DNA of 49,213 bases. Origin: Bacillota bacterium (lineage in GTDB: Bacteria > Bacillota > Clostridia > Lachnospirales > Bianqueaceae). Location of the stretch: NCBI GenBank assembly GCA_017634575.1, contig JAGBND010000149.1, positions 1 to 49,213 on the forward strand, read 5' to 3'. The translations under genes and the position numbers were made by a program. The notes beneath the pieces are model-generated. The model saw nothing but the letters and a program-made list of their open reading frames with translations. It searched no databases and had not been told where the DNA came from. Below are positions 1 to 8,897 of this stretch, piece after piece; within the stretch, counting starts at the first letter, position 1; each line of letters starts with the position of its first letter.

Positions 1-1721
1 CCATCTTCCGGATTGACCTGATAGTGCTTCTGGAGCCGTAGGCCGGCAGGACCATCAGCCAGGATCAGATGGGAAACGCCGAGGCCGGCCAGCGTGTGGG
101 TGGTTTCACCTGCAGCGCCGGGAACCGTGATGGCGGCAGAGCCTATGATCTCGCCGGAAAGGGCCCCGGGCTGTCCGCAGACGGTTTCGGATTTCTGCCT
201 GGGAGTCATTTTTGAAAGAATTTCTTCTACTTCCTTCGCAAAGGGAAGCGCGCGGGCGTGATCTTCCTCGTGGGTTTTCCGGATGCGAAGGATTGTTTTT
301 TCAAGGGTCTCATCTAAAAGCAGAGGCGACAGAGCAGATTGAGCCGTGATGGCCGACTGTCTGAGAGAATCGATCAGAGCAGGATCCGGGCGAATCTCTT
401 TTAAGGAATCCACCAGAGGGCAAATGCTTTGCAGGGTATCCAGAACCGTAAAAGCAGAAACCCTCAGAAGGCCTGCCGGCGTTTTAACCAGGCGGCCGGC
501 GGCATCGCAGGATTCCAGTTCCAGGGCATATAAGCCTGCGTCCATATAGACCTGGCTTCTGGCCGTCCAGTAGGAGCTTAAAAGGTCTGCCGGAAATGCA
601 AGCTCCAGCACCTGTTCGCCGCCGACCTGAAGCAGATCTGTCTTGGCAAAGGCAACCATGCGCCTGAGCTCCTTTTCCCGAAGGGGATAGGCCTTATCGC
701 CGCCGGGAAGATAGGCGAAAAGCTGAACAGACTGTTTGGCGGCAAAGGGGCCCCGGTTGACCACCTTGACTTTCAGCCTGACCTGGTCATCGCAGCAGGC
801 AAGATCCCCGGCTGTGACATCAAAGCGGGAGTAGGAACGGCCGTAGCCGATGGGATAGCGGGGCAGAATGCCAAAGGAATCAAAGTATTTATATCCGACA
901 AAAATGCCGTCGGTATAGAACTCTTCTATAATATTGCCGTTATTGTGGCTGAAGTTCCGGCTGGAAGGGTAATCTTCGTAGTGATAAGCCCAGCTGTCCG
1001 TGAGTTTGCCGCTGGGAACGACTTTGCCGGAAAGGACATCAGCCAGGGCGTTCCCGCCCTCCATGCCTGCCTGGGAAAGCAGAACCAACGCCGAAATGGA
1101 GTAGGTTTCAAGGAACGAAAGATCGATAATGCCGCCGACGTTCAGGACGACAATGGTGTTTGGATAAAGGGTTGTGATCGTTTTCAGCTGGTCCATCTCA
1201 TCGTCGGACAGATAATAGTCGCCTTTAACGGCTTTTCGGTCAGCGCCTTCGCCGGAGATGCGGCTGATGACATAAATCGCGGTATCGGTATCGGTTTTGG
1301 TGATGGGGTCGCCGAGCGGCATTTTCATGGGATTGGAGGCATGAGCCCGATAAAGGCCCATCCGGTCGCCGGGCTTTCCGGAAAGTTCATAGATTCGGTT
1401 TTTCCAGGCTTCCCAGGTAGCATGATACGCGTTCTCGTAGGCCACAAGCCAGTCTTCGGTGGTGAGGGTAAAGCCGGCTTTTTTCATTCCCTCGGTAATG
1501 CTGATGTTTGTACGGTTATTCACCATACCGGAACCGGTTCCTCCTTTGACGGTGAAGCTTGCTCCGCCGCCGTAAAGGGCTACTTTGGCCCCTTCTTCAA
1601 GAGGCAGTATGCCGTTGTTTTCCAGCAGGACAATGCCCTCGGAAGCGGCTCTGCGGGCAATGAGCGCATGATTGATTTCACGATCCGTGATCGCTGTGGA
1701 AGTGGTTCCGGGATAGGACAT
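1..1721 (-). CDS. Domain-permuted GH3 beta-glucosidase, C-terminus outside window
   Basis: Glycoside hydrolase family 3 enzyme, expected to release glucose or a similar sugar from beta-linked oligosaccharides. The first 573 residues are in the window and the frame is open to base 1. The domain order is reversed relative to usual GH3s. LLENNGILPL (about residues 32-41), normally the start of the second (alpha/beta sandwich) domain, stands near the N-terminus. It is followed by the sandwich, GNALADVLSGKVVPSGKLTD and a fibronectin-III-like segment. LADGPAGLR, typical of the start of the TIM-barrel domain, appears only at the window edge. This order is known from Ruminococcus albus and Butyrivibrio fibrisolvens beta-glucosidases. 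The nucleophile Asp should lie beyond the window. No signal peptide is visible, so it is probably cytoplasmic. The ATG is preceded by CGGAGG at 9 bases. Family assignment is strong; the sugar specificity is inferred. Confidence 0.87.
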   Translation of the reverse strand, partial: MSYPGTTSTAITDREINHALIARRAASEGIVLLENNGILPLEEGAKVALYGGGASFTVKGGTGSGMVNNRTNISITEGMKKAGFTLTTEDWLVAYENAYHATWEAWKNRIYELSGKPGDRMGLYRAHASNPMKMPLGDPITKTDTDTAIYVISRISGEGADRKAVKGDYYLSDDEMDQLKTITTLYPNTIVVLNVGGIIDLSFLETYSISALVLLSQAGMEGGNALADVLSGKVVPSGKLTDSWAYHYEDYPSSRNFSHNNGNIIEEFYTDGIFVGYKYFDSFGILPRYPIGYGRSYSRFDVTAGDLACCDDQVRLKVKVVNRGPFAAKQSVQLFAYLPGGDKAYPLREKELRRMVAFAKTDLLQVGGEQVLELAFPADLLSSYWTARSQVYMDAGLYALELESCDAAGRLVKTPAGLLRVSAFTVLDTLQSICPLVDSLKEIRPDPALIDSLRQSAITAQSALSPLLLDETLEKTILRIRKTHEEDHARALPFAKEVEEILSKMTPRQKSETVCGQPGALSGEIIGSAAITVPGAAGETTHTLAGLGVSHLILADGPAGLRLQKHYQVNPED

Positions 1722-1791
1722 GGCTTAATTCCTCCGTTAACATGAATAAGAATATTTGGACGATAAAAGACGCAAAGCTGCATTTCAATTC

Positions 1792-1819
1792 ATTATAACA
1801 GAATTACCTTTATAAGCAA
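1792..1819 (-). promoter_or_regulatory. Promoter of the permuted GH3 gene
   Basis: On the minus strand, TTGCTT and a perfect TATAAT are separated by 16 bases, about 70 bases upstream of the GH3 start. The rest of the 327-base gap (1722-2048) between the two divergent genes shows no convincing gene. Confidence 0.55.
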
Positions 1820-1983
1820 AGACATTCTTTTGATGGCGCAATAAAGAAATCTCGGAGTTTTGCAGACCGCAAAATTCGCCATGCGCCATAAAAACCTGAA
1901 CGCCGAGCAGTGGGAAGGCGCATGTGAATACTGCCCCGAAAGTACCAATTTATCAGCAAAAAATGGGAAAATTGATTTTTCTA

Positions 1984-2012
1984 TTGTATTTTTTTCGAAT
2001 TCCATATACAAT
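1984..2012 (+). promoter_or_regulatory. Possible promoter of the zinc-ribbon protein
   Basis: TTGTAT-N17-TACAAT lies in an AT-rich stretch 37 bases before the start at 2049. The match is only moderate and other hexamers nearby could serve instead. Confidence 0.35.
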
Positions 2013-2048
2013 CGAATTATATCAGAGAATCCCAAAGGAGGACTATCG

Positions 2049-3914
2049 ATGAAATGTCAATTTTGCGGCGGTGAGATTCCCGATACCGCTCTATTCTGTA
2101 TCCATTGCGGACAGAAAGTAACAGCTTCGCAGCCTGCTGCGCCCAAGGTGCAGCCTGCGTTAGACATTCCCGAGGAGGCTTCCCAGACCTACACACAGAA
2201 TGTCTATGATACCCCCGACTCTTTTGATAGTGACGATGAAGGTGCTGAAACTACAGTTCTAAGTGCTTCTGATCTTCCGGCAGGCTGGAGAAAGTCAATG
2301 GAAGAGGCTTTTGCCCAGAAAGATGCCGAGCCGGATCCGCAGCCTTCTGACAATCAGGCGGCTCCCTTTATGGCAGCAGCCGGGGCAGCGGATTTCCAGC
2401 CCAAGAGTGAACCGGCCCCTGCCTTCCAGCCGAAGAATGAACCGGCAGCGCCTGCTTCGGGCTTTGGACAGTTTCAGAGTTTTGATGCGCCAAAGCAGCC
2501 CTCTGTTCAGGATGCGCCTTTTGCGCAGCCCTACAATCAAGGACAGGGCGGCAGTTTCCAGCAGGGCAGCTTTAACCAGGGCGGTTTCCAGCCCGGCCAG
2601 ACGGATGCCTATGGCGCCAAGAATCAGTCTTTCGGCGCTCAGAACCAGACTTTCGGACAGACCGGATCCTACCCCTCCTATAACGAGCCCTATCAGGGAC
2701 CTGCGGAAAAGAAAAAATCCAAGACCGGTCTTTGGATCGGCATAGCCGCCGGCGCCGTCGTGCTGATTGCAGCAGTGGTGCTGCTGATTCTTCAGCCATG
2801 GAAGCCGAAAATGGTGGATATCGACCTGAACCCGTATGCCAGCATGGAATTTTCCGGAAAGAGCGGATCAGGCGAATTTACCTTCAAGTTTGATGAGGCC
2901 AGATTTGTTAAGGACAACGAAGACAAGATCCAGTGGATGAACAAAAAGAATGCCACGGAGAATTCGGCGGCTCAGGAGTTCTATAACTACTGCGTGGATG
3001 GCCATTTCTCAGCCGAAAACGGCAGCCTGACCAACGGCGACAAGATTACCGTATTCTGGGACATTGATCAGGAAACCAGCTCCTACTTCAACGTGAACAT
3101 TGTTTCACCCTCAAGAGATTTCACGGTTTCCGGACTGAGCGAGATCGAAGAAAAAGATCCCTTCGAGGGACTGATTGTTGAGTTCGACGGCACCTCGCCC
3201 TATATTTATGCGTCTGTGGACACCTCCGGCGTTGCGGAAGCATTCCAGTATCTGCAGTACAAGATCGAGCCCAGCAGCGATCTGGCCGAGGGAGATGAAA
3301 TCACCATTACCGTGATGGATTGGGATGATAAAGATCCCACCAGTCAGCTGGAGGAATACTACAAGGTTACGCCTACCCAGCTAAGCAAAACCTATACCGT
3401 TACGGCCAGCTCCAGCTACATTACTTCTGCATCCCAGATTCCTGCTGAGCAGATGACTGCGCTGCAGGAGAAGGGCCCGACCATCTTCAACGAGGAAGAG
3501 GCGCCCTATGTTCCGGAAAACGTCAAGGTAGACAACATCACCTATATCGGCAATGTGTTTGTTACCCTGAAGGAGCCTGATTACTATAATACCAACAATG
3601 CGCTGTTCGCTTTCTACAAGGTGGATGTAACCATCACCACCAAAGAGAAAGAAACGGATGATTCCGGAAACGAGACGGAAGTGGAGAAAACCACCAGCGC
3701 TACCTACTACTGGTACGTCGAATATGACGAGCTGATCGCAGGCGAAGACGGCAATATTGTCGATCTGGATGCCCTTTCCCACTACACGCCCAACTATACC
3801 ATCTCTGTTCACGATGAATCGGTTTATGGTTTCACCTCCACGGATGAATTCCTTTCCATGTTTGATCTGGAAGAGCTGGCTATCTATAACGTGGAAAACA
3901 ACCTGAATCCGTAA
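2049..3914 (+). CDS. Zinc-ribbon, single-pass membrane protein
   Basis: Protein of 621 residues and unknown function. It opens with a zinc ribbon (Cys3, Cys6, Cys17, Cys20 in MKCQFCGGEIPD and FCIHCGQK). A low-complexity, P/Q/F/G-rich cytosolic linker follows to about residue 215. One membrane helix (GLWIGIAAGAVVLIAAVVLL, about 226-246) comes next, and the remaining ~375 residues should lie outside the cell. The outer part is acidic and Tyr/Thr-rich and I recognise no enzyme motif in it. Zinc-ribbon plus one membrane helix plus an extracellular domain is a common layout for uncharacterised Firmicute envelope proteins. The frame is open back to 1860, but ATG 2049 follows AAAGGAGG by 8 bases and begins exactly at the zinc ribbon, so it is preferred. 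The gene stands alone and ends at a bidirectional terminator. Confidence 0.8.
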   Translation: MKCQFCGGEIPDTALFCIHCGQKVTASQPAAPKVQPALDIPEEASQTYTQNVYDTPDSFDSDDEGAETTVLSASDLPAGWRKSMEEAFAQKDAEPDPQPSDNQAAPFMAAAGAADFQPKSEPAPAFQPKNEPAAPASGFGQFQSFDAPKQPSVQDAPFAQPYNQGQGGSFQQGSFNQGGFQPGQTDAYGAKNQSFGAQNQTFGQTGSYPSYNEPYQGPAEKKKSKTGLWIGIAAGAVVLIAAVVLLILQPWKPKMVDIDLNPYASMEFSGKSGSGEFTFKFDEARFVKDNEDKIQWMNKKNATENSAAQEFYNYCVDGHFSAENGSLTNGDKITVFWDIDQETSSYFNVNIVSPSRDFTVSGLSEIEEKDPFEGLIVEFDGTSPYIYASVDTSGVAEAFQYLQYKIEPSSDLAEGDEITITVMDWDDKDPTSQLEEYYKVTPTQLSKTYTVTASSSYITSASQIPAEQMTALQEKGPTIFNEEEAPYVPENVKVDNITYIGNVFVTLKEPDYYNTNNALFAFYKVDVTITTKEKETDDSGNETEVEKTTSATYYWYVEYDELIAGEDGNIVDLDALSHYTPNYTISVHDESVYGFTSTDEFLSMFDLEELAIYNVENNLNP

Positions 3915-3992
3915 ATGGCAGGTTAAGAACTTCTCTGCCAGGAATAAAGGGATGAAAAGCCGTAACAAGAACAGATGAAAGCAAAAGCACAC

Positions 3993-4031
3993 AAAAAAAG
4001 GGCCTGTTATTGATCAGACAGGTCCTTTTTT
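3993..4031. terminator. Bidirectional intrinsic terminator
   Basis: An 8-bp stem GGGCCTGT/ACAGGTCC (one G-U pair) has a 10-base loop. It is flanked by seven A on the left and six T on the right, so it can stop both convergent genes. Confidence 0.85.
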
Positions 4032-4049
4032 GATGTAATGCATTTGATT

Positions 4050-6776
4050 TTATGGCTGGTTTCGTTTCAACGCTTCCTCGTGGGCGCGCCTTGCCTTTTC
4101 GCGTTTGGCTGCCCGTGCGGCTTCCTTCAGCGTGGCAGCCTCCTCTTCCTCGAGCCGCCGCTTATCCTCCAGGGCTTTGCGTTCTTCCTCCTCTTGTCTG
4201 GCCTTGGCGTTCATTTCACGGCGCTTTCCGAGGGCCCAGAAAATGCCGCCGATGAGCAGATAGAAGACAGGGAAGATGCCTGCAAAGAGCAGGCCAAGTC
4301 TGGAAACCAGGGTGTCTGAAATCAGCAGCAGACCGTAGTTGTAACGGATGGAGGGAATGAAGGTCCAGCTGTCATCCGCGCCGAAATAACGAAGGGTTCC
4401 ATAGATGAAATAACGATTTCCGCCCTCCGCAGTTTCGTTTACATCTTCATCCAGCAGACTGGCGGAGGCTACCCATACAACAGAGGCCCCGCTTGATGTC
4501 TCGCTTAAGGCGCCAAGGGTCAGCGGACCGTGAATATCGCCTTCTTCTTCGTCATATGTGTCAAGCTGATATCCTGCCAGCTTGGAATAGGCCTCTTCGG
4601 AAGAGAGCAGCAGCGGCGTTGTGGAGGCGCCTTGCGCGTCTTTCAGGGTCAGGGCCTGAACTTCGGAAAGCAGCACGCGTTTTTCGCTGTAAGCAGCTTC
4701 TTCGTTGATCTTGTGGACCAGCATGCGGGGATACATGCTGTAAGGGCCTTCGGCAGAATAGGTGTTGCTGCCTTTTTCAATAACGATTCCCGGGACTGTC
4801 TGGATGCCGTAGGAGGCCATAATCTCTTCCAGGCGCGGCAGCCCCTGGCCGCTTTCGGAAAGATTGGTAACCAGAAGAAGCTTTCCGCCGTTGGCAAGAT
4901 AATCTTTCAAAAGAGCCGCCTCTTCTTCGGACAGGTCAGAGGTAGGATTTGCCAGAACGAGGCCAAGGGCATTGGCGGGAATCTGATCCAGGGTGGTTGA
5001 GGCCACCTCCAGGTCCAGTTTTTGGATCATAACTTTCCAGTAATCCGTAAGGGGCGTTTCACCATGTCCGGTGACCTCGTAAAGCACGGGAAGGGAATCC
5101 TGGCCGCACACATAGCTCAGACCGTGGCCCAGCATGTTTTCCAGCTGGAAAGCCAGATCATAGGTGCCGGTTTCTTCGTAGCGGCTGTAATCGTTTCCGT
5201 ACAGCTCCTCCCGGGGCAGGTAACGGGTGCGGCCTCCGCACTGAAGCAGCAGGGCATCGTTGGAGATGCTTTCGACAATATATGTCTGCAGGAAAGGCGC
5301 ATTGGAAAGCGGTTCCAGCTTTTGAACCTTAAAATGCCGGTTCTGACGGCTGTAATAGTAAAGCGCGCTCTGGAGAGAGGCGTCTTCTGCGCCGTTCTGA
5401 CAAATCCAGTAACAGGTGACATCTCTGTTTACACCGTCCAGCACCTGGCGGAACTGATCGGATTCCTTGAACATGCCTGTGGAGGTAACATCTTTGATAA
5501 GCGCTGTTCCGGTAAAGTTAAGGGCCAGTAAAAGCGCGGCGCTGAGAGCGATTGCAGAAACCGGCGCGATCAGTCCCTTCAGGGCTGCGCGGTCGGCTGC
5601 TCCTTTTAGGGCAGCCTTTTCTTCGTCGGTGAGCGCTTCGCCGGTGGAATGGGTCATGCCCTCCATGGCATCGGCCAGCTCTTTGGCCTGTTTTTCGGCT
5701 GTAAAGCGAGGCTGTCTGGTACGGGATAACTTGCCGGAAGAAAGCTTTTCGGCTTTGGCCTCCCGGGCGGCTTTGACCGCATCGAACACATCCTGACCCC
5801 GTCTGAGGGCTTCGAACATCTGGCGCGTCTGACCGGCAGCGATCAGCAGCAGAATTCCTGCAAAGAGGAGAAAATAGATTAAAGCAGGCACATCCAGCAA
5901 ACCGCCAATAAAATTGTTAAAGCGGACGACGGGCGACAGCTCCATCATGACGCGAACCGCCAGCCCCTCGAAGGCATCCCGGCGGATCAGGAAAAAGATG
6001 ACCTGTATGACTTCCAATACAGCGCCCACCAGCAGGCAGCTCAGGACATTCTTGGAAAGCAGGTATACGGCCATGGCGATCAGAACGATAACCAGCGTGA
6101 AGAACAGCATGGCTGCATAGGCGGAGGAGGCCCAAAGAGCAATCTGAGGCAGGAAGTAGGCCGTCAGCATAATCAGCAGGGTGTAGGCAAGCGCAATCAC
6201 CGGATGCTTCTCTGAGGTGGCCAAGAGCAGGGAAAGCATGATCAGAATCAGTCCGACGCCCGCAAAGGCCCAGAGGGCAGCATAGGCGCTGGCTAAGTAT
6301 ACCTCCCCGTAGGGGCGCATGATCAACGGATAAAGGTGCAAAAGCAGCATGGGAACCGCCAGCATAAGGACTAGCGACAGGGCCCGTCCAAGCGTCAGGG
6401 AGCGGCTGCTTAAGGAACCATCCAGCGCTTTTTGACGATAATACAATGCGTCCTGAATATCCTGCCGGGTGGGTTTTAATAGACGAAATCCTCCCCAGCC
6501 TTTTTCTTTGGGTAATTCAATATCGCCGTCAGGAAGATCAAAGGGAAGCTGATCTGCGGCATGAATCCGGGACTGAAGCTTGATTTCCAGAAGAGCGCAG
6601 GCGGCGAATAAGGACCAAAGGCCGGCCTGCAGGGCATATTCGAAGTTGGCGATCTGGTAGGAAAGATTTTCCCGGATGCAGCCAATGCCGCAGATGAGCA
6701 GAATAACAGCGCCGAACAGATAAGCCCATGGCCCTGCAAAATAGGCTTTCAGTTCTCTTTTTAATACTTCTTTCAT
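4050..6776 (-). CDS. GldG-like ABC-transporter auxiliary protein fused to ABC-2 membrane region
   Basis: Protein of 908 residues. The N-terminal third (MKEVLKRELKAYFAGPWAYLF onward, about 1-340) is a multi-helix membrane region like ABC-2/GldF permeases. After a cytosolic linker and another helix (about 410-430) comes a large extracytoplasmic part like the GldG / ABC-type auxiliary family. Near the C-terminus are a last helix (LFAGIFPVFYLLIGGIFWAL) and a highly charged K/R/E tail likely to form a coiled coil in the cytosol. GldF/GldG proteins normally work with an ABC ATPase, but none is next to it here. The start codon overlaps the maf stop (ATGA), so the two are probably co-translated. Substrate and role are unknown. 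Family assignment is from motif layout only. Confidence 0.75.
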   Translation of the reverse strand: MKEVLKRELKAYFAGPWAYLFGAVILLICGIGCIRENLSYQIANFEYALQAGLWSLFAACALLEIKLQSRIHAADQLPFDLPDGDIELPKEKGWGGFRLLKPTRQDIQDALYYRQKALDGSLSSRSLTLGRALSLVLMLAVPMLLLHLYPLIMRPYGEVYLASAYAALWAFAGVGLILIMLSLLLATSEKHPVIALAYTLLIMLTAYFLPQIALWASSAYAAMLFFTLVIVLIAMAVYLLSKNVLSCLLVGAVLEVIQVIFFLIRRDAFEGLAVRVMMELSPVVRFNNFIGGLLDVPALIYFLLFAGILLLIAAGQTRQMFEALRRGQDVFDAVKAAREAKAEKLSSGKLSRTRQPRFTAEKQAKELADAMEGMTHSTGEALTDEEKAALKGAADRAALKGLIAPVSAIALSAALLLALNFTGTALIKDVTSTGMFKESDQFRQVLDGVNRDVTCYWICQNGAEDASLQSALYYYSRQNRHFKVQKLEPLSNAPFLQTYIVESISNDALLLQCGGRTRYLPREELYGNDYSRYEETGTYDLAFQLENMLGHGLSYVCGQDSLPVLYEVTGHGETPLTDYWKVMIQKLDLEVASTTLDQIPANALGLVLANPTSDLSEEEAALLKDYLANGGKLLLVTNLSESGQGLPRLEEIMASYGIQTVPGIVIEKGSNTYSAEGPYSMYPRMLVHKINEEAAYSEKRVLLSEVQALTLKDAQGASTTPLLLSSEEAYSKLAGYQLDTYDEEEGDIHGPLTLGALSETSSGASVVWVASASLLDEDVNETAEGGNRYFIYGTLRYFGADDSWTFIPSIRYNYGLLLISDTLVSRLGLLFAGIFPVFYLLIGGIFWALGKRREMNAKARQEEEERKALEDKRRLEEEEAATLKEAARAAKREKARRAHEEALKRNQP

Positions 6777-7354
6777 ACAGTAAAACCATCCAATTCTCTT
6801 TTTAAGCGGGCAACCGGCAGCCCCACCACATTGAAGAAATCTCCATCTATTTTTTCCACCAGCAGACTGCCGAGTCCCTGGATTCCATAAGCGCCGGCTT
6901 TGTCCATGGGCTCTTTGCTTTCTACATAGTGATCAATTTCTTGCTCGGTTAAAGGGAAAAAGTATACCTTGGTGATTTCCCGAAAGCTATGAAACCGTTT
7001 ATCGGTTCCGTTCATCTGACACATGCTGACGCCGGTAACTACCAGATGGCAGCATCCGGAGAGCTTTTTCAGCATGCTGCGGGCGTCTTCCTGATCTTTG
7101 GGTTTGCCAAGGATCTCGCCATCCGGGGCAATGACAATGGTATCCGCGCCTACCACAAGGGCTCCGGGATGTCTGGATGCAATATCTTCAGCTTTCAGAC
7201 GGGACAAAAAAACAGGCAGATCTTCGGGGGCAGAGAGCTTGGGAATCGGAACCGTTTCTTCTGCATCCGAAGTTTCAATATCAAATTCTTTCCATATATA
7301 ATGCATCAGCTCCCGCCTTCTGGGAGAGCCGGATGCAAGGATTTTTTGAGTCAT
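6773..7354 (-). CDS. maf: Maf nucleoside triphosphate pyrophosphatase
   Basis: House-cleaning enzyme of 193 residues that hydrolyses (modified) NTPs, such as dTTP/UTP or their variants, to NMP and pyrophosphate. It begins with the family signature ILASGSPRRRELM and carries VVGADTIVIAPDGEILGKP with the acidic catalytic residues, then a KAGAYGIQG-type motif. Length is normal. The ATG is preceded by GGGGAGG at a good distance. The stop codon overlaps the start of the GldG-like gene. Many Firmicutes have maf next to cell-shape genes; here its partner is a membrane protein instead. It acts in the cytosol. Confidence 0.93.
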   Translation of the reverse strand: MTQKILASGSPRRRELMHYIWKEFDIETSDAEETVPIPKLSAPEDLPVFLSRLKAEDIASRHPGALVVGADTIVIAPDGEILGKPKDQEDARSMLKKLSGCCHLVVTGVSMCQMNGTDKRFHSFREITKVYFFPLTEQEIDHYVESKEPMDKAGAYGIQGLGSLLVEKIDGDFFNVVGLPVARLKRELDGFTV

Positions 7355-7390
7355 ACTAACCTCCCCGTATTCGGCAAATGGCCAAATTTC

Positions 7391-7419
7391 ATCATATCAC
7401 AGTTTTTGTGTTTCGTAAA
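7391..7419 (-). promoter_or_regulatory. Promoter of maf-gldG-like operon
   Basis: Minus-strand TTTACG-N17-TATGAT, about 35 bases upstream of the maf start codon. The -10 is good and the -35 partial. Confidence 0.5.
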
Positions 7420-7502
7420 TCTGAAGTTTGTAAAATCCGGGTAATTCATAAAATCCACAATTTCTGCGTATCCGGGAAAAAGAAGGGCACAATATATAGT
7501 GG

Positions 7503-7531
7503 TTGACAAATCACACTTTTTACGATAAAAT
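7503..7531 (+). promoter_or_regulatory. Strong sigma-A promoter of the SleB-like hydrolase
   Basis: TTGACA-N17-TAAAAT, 78 bases upstream of the start at 7609. The AT-rich leader holds an inverted pair CAAAATT (7554-7560) / AATTTTG (7580-7586) before the AAGGAG ribosome site, which could form a weak hairpin. Confidence 0.75.
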
Positions 7532-7608
7532 AACGAAAGTATTACAAATATTACAAAATTTGAAAGAAAAGTTCGTAATAATTTTGAATTTTCAAAGGAG
7601 ATCAAAAC

Positions 7609-8784
7609 ATGGCCTCACCGAAAACCAGATTACCCCTGATCCTGGTCGGGATTTTATCGGTCGCCAGTATCATCCTTTCTTCTATGATTTTTAATCTGAA
7701 GCCCATGGCGTCAGAAAATTCAGAAATGAGAGAAGAGAGGGCGCTTCTGGAAGAATCGGTTCTGGAAATCACAGAACGGCCGAGTATCAGTGAAAACTCC
7801 CAGACGAAGGATGGCGCTGCGCAGACGGCGCAGACAGATAAAACAAAAGACCTGGCGGCTATGGAAGAAGCAGCCAGACAATTAGCAGAACAGATTACCT
7901 CGAAAGAGGCATCGGCTGAAGTTGTGAGCACCACCAATGGCCTTAGCACAGAAAAAAAGCAAACCATATCTCAAAGCGTTCGGCCTGAAGTGGATCTGAC
8001 CCCCGTTGAAGAGGAGAGCAGCAGAATCGATTATGCCGTTTCCTCCTCTGCTCAGGAGACAAGCCCTGCCCAGGAACAGCCTGCTGAACAGACAGAAGAG
8101 ACGAGCGCTGAGACTGCGCAGACTGCTTCTGAGGAAACTGAGCCGGTGGAAGAGGCTCAGGCTTCCCAGGAAGAGACACAGGCCCAGGTCACGGAGGAGA
8201 CTCCCGCGCAGGAAGAGACGCCTGCTGAGTCACAGCCGGAAGAGACCCAGGGAAATGCTTCCGAGCCTGTCCAGGAAGAGATTCCTGCTGAGACTTCGGA
8301 AGAAACGCCCGCTGAGGAAGCGCCTGCCGAAGAATCTGCGCCGGAACAGACGGAAGAGAGCGCGCAAAGCGCCTCCACCGAAGAGAACCCGGGCACCACG
8401 GATCGCGGTCAGGAGACCAGCGGCGGCAGCACAACCGGAGGTTATACGGATCTGGATTATCTGGCAGCCCTTTGCCAGATCGAAGCCGGTCCCTATTATG
8501 ATGGATCCCTGGCTGTTGCAAACTGTGTGCTGAACCGGCTGTACGCCGGATTCGGCAGCTCCATTTATGACATTATCTATGCGCCTTACCAGTTTGCCTG
8601 CGGAAACATTATGTATCTGCTGGATACCGGTTCCGTCAGCAGCGTTTGCTACGAGGCTGCGCAGGATGCCCTGAACGGCGTCAACAATATCGGCGGTTAC
8701 CTGTACTTTAACGGTACCACCTGGCTGGATCCCGCGACGCTGGATTGCCCGTATGTGGTCATCGGAGGCAACTGCTTCTATTAA
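7609..8784 (+). CDS. Secreted or anchored SleB-type cell-wall hydrolase
   Basis: Protein of 391 residues. It has a Lys/Arg-flanked N-terminal hydrophobic helix (LILVGILSVASIILSSMIF, about 8-28; signal anchor or uncleaved signal). A long disordered E/A/P/Q/T-rich spacer (about 40-275) of repeated EETPAE-like units follows. The C-terminal Hydrolase_2 / SleB-type domain is about 280-391. In that domain CQIEAGPYYDG places the probable catalytic Glu at residue 292, followed by VANCVLNRLY and the conserved QFAC region. SleB-family enzymes are lytic transglycosylases acting on peptidoglycan. The spacer is suited to reaching through the wall. AAGGAG stands 8 bases before ATG. This could be a vegetative wall-remodelling enzyme; nothing here ties it to spores. 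Confidence 0.87.
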   Translation: MASPKTRLPLILVGILSVASIILSSMIFNLKPMASENSEMREERALLEESVLEITERPSISENSQTKDGAAQTAQTDKTKDLAAMEEAARQLAEQITSKEASAEVVSTTNGLSTEKKQTISQSVRPEVDLTPVEEESSRIDYAVSSSAQETSPAQEQPAEQTEETSAETAQTASEETEPVEEAQASQEETQAQVTEETPAQEETPAESQPEETQGNASEPVQEEIPAETSEETPAEEAPAEESAPEQTEESAQSASTEENPGTTDRGQETSGGSTTGGYTDLDYLAALCQIEAGPYYDGSLAVANCVLNRLYAGFGSSIYDIIYAPYQFACGNIMYLLDTGSVSSVCYEAAQDALNGVNNIGGYLYFNGTTWLDPATLDCPYVVIGGNCFY

Positions 8785-8801
8785 TTAACATGCATAAAAA
8801 G

Positions 8802-8850
8802 AGTGATGCCAAACCACCTGAAAAGATGGTCCGGCATCACTATTTTATTT
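8802..8850. terminator. Bidirectional terminator between SleB-like gene and azlD
   Basis: A 9-bp perfect stem AGTGATGCC/GGCATCACT has an inner ACCA/TGGT pair in the loop. It is followed by ATTTTATTT on the plus strand and by CTTTTT on the minus strand. Confidence 0.75.
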
Positions 8851-8897
8851 GAAACAAGGGTGTTTGCTTGAGAGAAATAGGGCATTCGGCCTTATCA

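Noticed and set aside
945-1745. 266-codon plus-strand frame over the permuted GH3 gene
   Set aside because: The minus strand reads as a clear GH3 enzyme with a good start; the plus frame has no ribosome site or family motif.
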